This document shows, one piece after another, positions 27,226 to 32,543 of a stretch of 32,543 bases of DNA (the stretch's first letter is position 1; each line of letters begins with the position of its first letter). The stretch covers positions 82,479 through 115,021 of the forward strand of contig JAQBRI010000007.1 of assembly GCA_028286585.1 (NCBI GenBank), written 5' to 3'. The notes under the pieces were generated by a model. The model was not told where the DNA came from, searched no databases, and saw only the letters and a list, made by a program, of their open reading frames with translations. This stretch comes from Candidatus Kaiserbacteria bacterium. GTDB lineage: Bacteria > Patescibacteriota > Minisyncoccia > Phycocordibacterales > UBA2100. Position numbers and translations under genes: made by a program.

Positions 27226-27827
27226 TTTTCGGTTTTGTTACCAAAGAATTTTATCGGATCATGTTGTAGCTTTTCGATGAGATGTTCAACAATCTCGTGT
27301 ATTGGCGGACTTTTTTCGGTCGTTCGGCGCTTTAGTTCTGTTATCTGCGCAAGAGAAATTCCTAGTTCTTTCCAAATAATTCCACCCTGTAAATAATTGG
27401 TTATTACCGGTAGTATTTTGTCTACCGCACGCACAAAGATACTTTCTGGATCAGTTTGTAGTTCGTAGTCCGCGATTGTTTTGTGCATCGAGGGAAATTC
27501 GGGAATTTCGTGCGCAAGCTGTTCTTGCGCCTTTTTCTCGCGATCATGTTTGGTGAGCTGTGCCTCTGTATCAAATACATAACTATCTCCTGCATATATT
27601 TCGACCATGTCGTGGACGAGGGCATATTGCATGATCTTTGAAATACTTAAATCAAGCTTGAGAAAATCGACTAGATACCAGCATGCCATCGCAAGAAGGT
27701 AGCTATGCTCGACATCATTTTCTTTTCGAATTAGATCGGGTGCATAGTAAACGCGCTCCACTTGTTGAAATTTGTGGAGCAAATCCATGAACGAAATTAA
27801 TCGTTCAGTTTCTTCTTTGGTGACCAT
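27222..27827 (-). CDS. HD-domain hydrolase (YfbR/HDDC2-like)
   Basis: 201 aa; ENDVEHSYLLAM, ALVHDMVEIYAGD HD motifs. Confidence 0.85.
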   Translation of the reverse strand: MVTKEETERLISFMDLLHKFQQVERVYYAPDLIRKENDVEHSYLLAMACWYLVDFLKLDLSISKIMQYALVHDMVEIYAGDSYVFDTEAQLTKHDREKKAQEQLAHEIPEFPSMHKTIADYELQTDPESIFVRAVDKILPVITNYLQGGIIWKELGISLAQITELKRRTTEKSPPIHEIVEHLIEKLQHDPIKFFGNKTEN

Positions 27828-27844
27828 ATTGGTCAGTATATCAG

Positions 27845-28087
27845 TTACACCAACCCTGCCTTTTTGAGGGTAGTGAATGCTCCGCGCTTTTGCATGGTGC
27901 GAATAGCCTTTGTCGATACTGTGAGAGTGATCTTTTTGCCCAATTCTGGAATAAAAAGAGTCTTCTTTTGGAGGTTAACCTGACGGCGTCGTTTGCCAGT
28001 TGGATTAAATTTGGTTGCACGTGTGCGGTTAGAGTAGCCGCCGCCGACTTGTGATTTACTTCCTGTGATTGCGCATACCCGTGCCAT
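27845..28087 (-). CDS. rpmB: 50S ribosomal protein L28
   Basis: 80 aa; MARVCAITGSKSQVGGGYSNRTRATKFNPTGKRRRQVNLQKK. Confidence 0.95.
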   Translation of the reverse strand: MARVCAITGSKSQVGGGYSNRTRATKFNPTGKRRRQVNLQKKTLFIPELGKKITLTVSTKAIRTMQKRGAFTTLKKAGLV

Positions 28088-28224
28088 AGTGGTTGGGATA
28101 GTACCATGCGCCTGTTATAAATGCAATGCGTTTGTGTTGCATCCTCCTTATATATAGGTACTATGCACCCCGGTGCCGATACATTCTATTGTATTGGTGA
28201 ATATAGTCTTAAACGGAGGGTGTC

Positions 28225-29652
28225 ATGCAATACGTTTCAACACGCGGCCAAAGCCCAAAGGTTTCGTTTGCCGAAGTCGTTCGTGCAGGCCTTGCGCCCG
28301 ACGGCGGTCTATATATGCCCGAGAGTATCCCAGTACTCTCGGATATGAGCTTAAGTCTTATGAGGAGGCAGTCGTTCGAGGAGCTCAGTCGCAACATTAT
28401 GAGTCGTTATATCGACGGAATCTCACCATTTGCGTTGTCGAAGATTGTGCATAACGCATTCAGGCCAGATATTTTTGGATCAAAACTCATTACCCCGGTC
28501 GACCGAATCGCCAGAGGGCAATATCGACTGCAACTATCCAACGGCCCAACGGCCGCATTTAAGGATGTTGGATTACGATTCCTTTCAGAGTGGATGCGGT
28601 ATGCGCTGAAACTATCTGGAGAAAAGCAGACGATTGTCGGCGCGACAAGCGGTGACACTGGCCCAGCGGCACTGCATGCCCTGCAGGATGTTCCTGGTAT
28701 CGAAACAGTTATTTTGTTTCCTCGGATCGGAATGAGTGAATTCCAACGACGGCAAATGACCACGATTGCAAGCACAAATGTGCATTGTCTATCAATCGAC
28801 GGTACCTTTGATGATTGTCAGGCAATCGTCAAAGCAATATTCAACGATCACGTGTTTAGCAAAAAACACTCGGTCGGCGCCATCAATTCGATCAATTGGG
28901 CACGCATCTTAGCTCAGACGATCTATTACTTCTCGGCATATTTTCAGGTAACGATATCAGATGAAGAGAGGGTAACGTTTTCCGTGCCTACCGGAAACTT
29001 TGGTGACATTATGGCTGGATTGGTTGCTCGATCGATGGGATTGCCCATCGATTTTATCTTGGCAACCAACGAGAATGACGTACTGCGTGAACTGTTTGAA
29101 GATGGTATATATCGTCCAAGAAACCAAAACGAGATGATTATGGCGGACAGCGCCTCGATGAACATCTCCAGGGCGTCAAATCTTGAACGAGCGCTGTGGC
29201 TTGCGAGCGGTATGGATTCTAATCTGATTGCATCGCTGTATTCACAGATTGAATCATCCGAATCGCAGGGATTTTTCGACATCTTCGGCACCCCGCTCCT
29301 GGATCGGTTGCGGGGGTTGGGTATTACTGCACGCACTAGCACTCACGATGATCGGATTCGGATGGCGCGATATATATATGAGCGACAGGGAATTATCATC
29401 GACCCGCATACTGCCGATGGATTTGTCGCTGCAGAAATGCAAAGGGCACGCTCTTCAGAAAAAAATCCGATAGTCTGTCTTGAAACTGCGCTGCCGGTTA
29501 AGTTTCAGGACTTCGTTTTTGAAGCAACCGGAATTCGTCCAGAAATGCCGGAGCGGTTCAAGTCAATGATGAAGGCTCCCGAGAGATCGACATTTCTTGG
29601 GAACAGCGTTCTTGAGGTGAAGGAATACATCGACAAACATATTGGAAACTAA
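28225..29652 (+). CDS. thrC: Threonine synthase
   Basis: 475 aa; MQYVSTRGQSPKVSFAEVVRAGLAPDGGLYMPE; PLP lysine context GPTAAFKDVGLRF; GATSGDTGPAAL; PTGNFGDIMAG. Confidence 0.93.
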   Translation: MQYVSTRGQSPKVSFAEVVRAGLAPDGGLYMPESIPVLSDMSLSLMRRQSFEELSRNIMSRYIDGISPFALSKIVHNAFRPDIFGSKLITPVDRIARGQYRLQLSNGPTAAFKDVGLRFLSEWMRYALKLSGEKQTIVGATSGDTGPAALHALQDVPGIETVILFPRIGMSEFQRRQMTTIASTNVHCLSIDGTFDDCQAIVKAIFNDHVFSKKHSVGAINSINWARILAQTIYYFSAYFQVTISDEERVTFSVPTGNFGDIMAGLVARSMGLPIDFILATNENDVLRELFEDGIYRPRNQNEMIMADSASMNISRASNLERALWLASGMDSNLIASLYSQIESSESQGFFDIFGTPLLDRLRGLGITARTSTHDDRIRMARYIYERQGIIIDPHTADGFVAAEMQRARSSEKNPIVCLETALPVKFQDFVFEATGIRPEMPERFKSMMKAPERSTFLGNSVLEVKEYIDKHIGN

Positions 29653-29674
29653 CTGCTCTTTCGAATCAACTCTC

Positions 29675-29708
29675 ATCACCGCGGACAGCTTGTCCGCGGT
29701 GATTTTTT
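29675..29708 (+). terminator. Rho-independent terminator
   Basis: ATCACCGCGGACA-GCT-TGTCCGCGGTGAT followed by TTTTT. Confidence 0.95.
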
Positions 29709-29765
29709 CTTACTGCAGAAGTGATGGACGAAACATGTATTCACGCTTTGATGTACTATTAGTAT

Positions 29766-30407
29766 ATGAACATCACTAAATTTGGACATTGCTGCCTTTT
29801 GATTAAGATAAATGGCAAAACTATTCTAACGGATCCGGGCAATTATTCCGATGCGCAAGATTCGGTCACTGGAATTGATATCGTGCTTATTACGCACGAA
29901 CACGGTGATCATTGTCACACCGACTCCATCAAAAAAGTGATTGCAAACAATCCAGGAGCGATGGTCGTTTGTAATAGTGCTGTCGGAAAAATTCTTGATG
30001 GACTGGGTATTTCGTACACCATCATTGAAGGGAATGCGACTTCGGAAGTCGCGGGCATAGCATTTGAGGCGTGTGACGGTATGCATGAGGAAATATTCGA
30101 AGAAATGGGTCAGGTGCAAAATACCGGATATTTGGTTAACAACGATTTTTATATTCCAGGAGACTCATTTCATGTACCGGAGTTCGCTGTCAAAACACTG
30201 GCCCTTCCCGTTGCCGGACCATGGTGCAAATTTCCTGATGCGTTGCGGTACGCGATTGCCCTCAAGCCAGAGCGTGCATTTCCAATTCATGATGCAATGA
30301 TCAAAGAGGGAAGTTTAGGATTTTTGTACACAGCCACAAAAAACGTGCTCGGTCAGCATGGCATCGAATTTATACCGCTTAACGCAGGCGACTCCGCGGA
30401 ATTTTAA
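29766..30407 (+). CDS. MBL-fold metal-dependent hydrolase (UPF0173/UlaG-like)
   Basis: 213 aa; MNITKFGHCCLLIKINGKTILTDPG, ITHEHGDHCH. Confidence 0.88.
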   Translation: MNITKFGHCCLLIKINGKTILTDPGNYSDAQDSVTGIDIVLITHEHGDHCHTDSIKKVIANNPGAMVVCNSAVGKILDGLGISYTIIEGNATSEVAGIAFEACDGMHEEIFEEMGQVQNTGYLVNNDFYIPGDSFHVPEFAVKTLALPVAGPWCKFPDALRYAIALKPERAFPIHDAMIKEGSLGFLYTATKNVLGQHGIEFIPLNAGDSAEF

Positions 30408-30483
30408 CTTTTCGTTATTCCCAATAATGCAGAGAACTGTTCCCGTATTATTAATATTTTGGAACAGTGTGTACAATGAGGTT

Positions 30484-31107
30484 ATGACCCTTATTGATGG
30501 ACTTTTTATTGTAGTTGTCATTATCTTCTCCGCGGTAATACACGAAGTCATGCATGGCGTGGCAGCAGATATGTTGGGCGACAAGACCGCGCGCTATGCA
30601 GGAAGACTGACACTTAATCCTATTTCACATCTTGATCCGCTCGGTTCAATAATTTTGCCGCTCTTTTTTACACTTTCACACTCGCCAATATTCTTTGGTT
30701 GGGCAAAGCCGGTGCCGTACAACCCTTACAATTTGCGACCAGGGCGATTTTCGGAAGCAATTGTCGCCGCCGCGGGGCCTCTGTCAAATCTAGCAATCGC
30801 CATACTTTGTGGGCTTGTTATCCGCGCGAGCCTCTATATACCAGCAAACGAAGTGCTATTTACCGTTGTTGTAATCAATATCATGTTGTGTTTTTTTAAT
30901 CTCATTCCAATTCCACCACTTGATGGATCAAAAATTCTCACTTCAATTCTACCGTCATCTCTGGCGTACCAATACGGAAAACTCCGTACAGCATTTGAGC
31001 GCAATCCAATCATAGGAATGATTATTGCAGTTATTTTGATCAATATTTTTGGTTCGGCCTTTGGAGTATTTGTTTACAATGTTGCAGGTGTCATTTCCGG
31101 AACGTAA
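30484..31107 (+). CDS. Site-2 protease family (M50) membrane metalloprotease
   Basis: 208 aa from ATG 30484; HEVMHG (HExxH), NLIPIPPLDGSKI. Confidence 0.92.
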   Translation: MTLIDGLFIVVVIIFSAVIHEVMHGVAADMLGDKTARYAGRLTLNPISHLDPLGSIILPLFFTLSHSPIFFGWAKPVPYNPYNLRPGRFSEAIVAAAGPLSNLAIAILCGLVIRASLYIPANEVLFTVVVINIMLCFFNLIPIPPLDGSKILTSILPSSLAYQYGKLRTAFERNPIIGMIIAVILINIFGSAFGVFVYNVAGVISGT

Positions 31108-31147
31108 TACTCCTCACTTTCGCGCCCGTGACATTAATTCTCGGAAG

Positions 31148-31177
31148 TATATAATCCTCCTTGGAAATAGGGAGGAT
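31148..31177 (+). promoter_or_regulatory. Promoter with inverted repeat spanning the -10 end, start site and SD
   Basis: TATATAATCCTCCTTGGAAATAGGGAGGATTTTCATG: AATCCTCC / GGAGGATT inverted repeat overlapping the -10 (TATAAT) and the SD. Confidence 0.7.
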
Positions 31178-31181
31178 TTTC

Positions 31182-31577
31182 ATGAAGAGAATGCCGATAA
31201 TCTGCACCATCTGCAGCAAAGACAAGAGTCTTCGTAAAGAGCCGATCCCGGCAAAAGAAAGGTATCTTGGGACACATATCGCCAAGGTCGCGATGATGGC
31301 AATGTGCAAAAGGAAACAATATTGCATACTTTCGGGCCTCTATGGAATGGTCGGTGGGAATACGCTCATTCCGTATTATGACCACCTTCTGACCGATGCG
31401 GACGTTCCCGACCTTACCTTGAAGGTAAAGAATCAGTTAATAAGCCTTCGAGTCTCTGAAATCGACTTTTATATCGAAGACAAACCCAGCTGGTCGCTGT
31501 ATCGCCAAGTTTTGCGCACCGCTGCGACGAGTCTCCATATAAGGTTTCAAGAACATACGCTCCCCAAGCCACCCTAA
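31182..31577 (+). CDS. Hypothetical protein, weakly DUF6884-like
   Basis: 131 aa from ATG 31182 with SD GGGAGG; ICTICSKDKSLR...IPAKERYLG...YCILSGLYGMVGGNTLIPYYDHLL. Confidence 0.6.
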   Translation: MKRMPIICTICSKDKSLRKEPIPAKERYLGTHIAKVAMMAMCKRKQYCILSGLYGMVGGNTLIPYYDHLLTDADVPDLTLKVKNQLISLRVSEIDFYIEDKPSWSLYRQVLRTAATSLHIRFQEHTLPKPP

Positions 31578-31596
31578 TACTGAATCAGGGTGGCTT
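31566..31596 (+). terminator. Terminator-like hairpin
   Basis: AAGCCACCCT-AATACTGAATC-AGGGTGGCTT, 10-bp stem. Confidence 0.75.
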
Positions 31597-31668
31597 ACTT
31601 CTTGCTTTTATGCATACTCGTGATACACTCCTTTCACTGCACTATTTTCCTTTTGTGCGGCGATAACA

Positions 31669-32085
31669 ATGGCAACAATCAACCAACTTACACGTAAGCC
31701 TCGCGTCCTTAAGACGTGGCGCTCAAAAACCATCGCACTTGGCCGTGGTTTTAATTCATTGCAAAATCGCCCAACCTATTTTAATTCACCATTTAAGCGC
31801 GGTGTCTGTACTCGCGTTACTACCAAAACTCCTCGTAAGCCTAACTCAGCTATTCGAAAAATTGCCCGAGTTCGTTTGACCAACGGTATGGAAGTTACTG
31901 CATATATTCCAGGAGAAGGACATAACTTGCAGGAACACTCAGTTGTTATGCTTCGTGGTGGCCGCGTTAAGGATATTGGTGTTCGTTATACTATTGTTCG
32001 CGGACGACTCGATGCTACTGGTGTCGACAAGCGCCGACGTGGACGATCTCGATACGGTGCAAAACGACCAAAGGCAGCTAAGTAA
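31669..32085 (+). CDS. rpsL: 30S ribosomal protein S12
   Basis: 138 aa; [60 protein letters not shown]. Confidence 0.97.
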   Translation: MATINQLTRKPRVLKTWRSKTIALGRGFNSLQNRPTYFNSPFKRGVCTRVTTKTPRKPNSAIRKIARVRLTNGMEVTAYIPGEGHNLQEHSVVMLRGGRVKDIGVRYTIVRGRLDATGVDKRRRGRSRYGAKRPKAAK

Positions 32086-32103
32086 TCTCAATTTTAAACT
32101 ATT

Positions 32104-32543
32104 ATGCGACGACCAATCAAACGAAAATACCTTCCACAACCGGACGATGTCTACGGTTCTGTTAAAGTGAGTAAGCTCATTAACTATGTGATGGAATCAG
32201 GTAAAAAGGATACTGCACGCAAGGTGGTATACAAGGCACTCGAACTTCTTAAAGAAGAAGGGGATCCTCTCGTAATCCTCGAAGAGGCACTCGAGAAGGC
32301 AAGTCCAACAGTGGAGGTGCGTTCACGACGTGTTGGAGGTGCTAACTATCAAGTTCCTCGTGAAGTTCGCCCAGAACGCCGATTGGCTCTTGGACTTCGA
32401 TGGATTGTTACTGCAGCAGAAGGCACAAAAGGAAAGCCAATGCACGAAACACTCGCAGCTGAACTCAAGGCAGCGCACAAGGGAGAAGGAGTTGCAGTTG
32501 CAAAGCGCGACACTACTCACAAGATGGCAGAAGCAAACAAGGC
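32104..32543 (+). CDS. rpsG: 30S ribosomal protein S7 (truncated by window edge)
   Basis: Manual reading from ATG 32104: MRRPIKRKYLPQPDDVYGSVKVSKLINYVMESGKKDTARKVVYKAL...; follows rpsL. Confidence 0.95.
   Translation, partial: MRRPIKRKYLPQPDDVYGSVKVSKLINYVMESGKKDTARKVVYKALELLKEEGDPLVILEEALEKASPTVEVRSRRVGGANYQVPREVRPERRLALGLRWIVTAAEGTKGKPMHETLAAELKAAHKGEGVAVAKRDTTHKMAEANK

Noticed and set aside
27841-28107. 88-aa minus-strand ORF overlapping rpmB
   Set aside because: Alternative frame of a clear L28 gene.
28407-29342. Minus-strand ORFs (122 aa, 132 aa) within thrC
   Set aside because: Antisense shadows of a well-supported threonine synthase.
1-32543. CRISPR arrays, tRNA/rRNA genes, transposases, integrases
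   Set aside because: No regularly spaced direct repeats, tRNA-like cloverleaf with a plausible acceptor/T-loop, rRNA-like sequence or recombinase motifs were recognised by eye; tRNAscan-SE or Infernal would be needed to exclude small RNAs formally.

Overview
A 32.5 kb chromosomal window, densely coded, that looks like a Candidate Phyla Radiation (Patescibacteria, Parcubacteria-like) genome. This is inferred from gene content and protein divergence, not a database search. Left part (minus strand): rny (partial), clpP, trigger factor, a small membrane protein, ppa, nusA, a DUF5666-like secreted protein, a PH-domain membrane protein and an MgtA-type P-ATPase. Centre (plus strand): a type IV pilus locus (pilB, two orphan genes, pilC, three prepilin-like genes), then tpiA-pgk, HIT (minus), an orphan gene, recJ, a membrane protein, rnhA and a comEC core. 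Right part: a membrane protein and Fe/Mn-SOD (minus), a ComEC-MBL-like protein, HD hydrolase (minus), rpmB (minus), thrC, an MBL hydrolase, an M50 protease, an orphan gene, rpsL and rpsG (partial). No tRNA, rRNA, CRISPR array or transposase was recognised. Most notable observations: (1) a 108-bp three-way-junction (cloverleaf-like) inverted repeat upstream of SOD; (2) a strong pattern of extended -10 boxes 6-9 nt before ATG (predicted leaderless mRNAs) for core genes, while a few accessory/orphan genes have SD sequences, longer structured leaders and their own terminators; (3) a 22-bp direct repeat bracketing an orphan gene between pilB and pilC; (4) overlapping divergent mgtA/pilB promoters; (5) a split ComEC with a degenerate MBL-like partner; (6) non-canonical conserved residues in S12, TPI and PGK, a trigger factor that seems to lack its PPIase domain, and a PilB without its tetracysteine motif.
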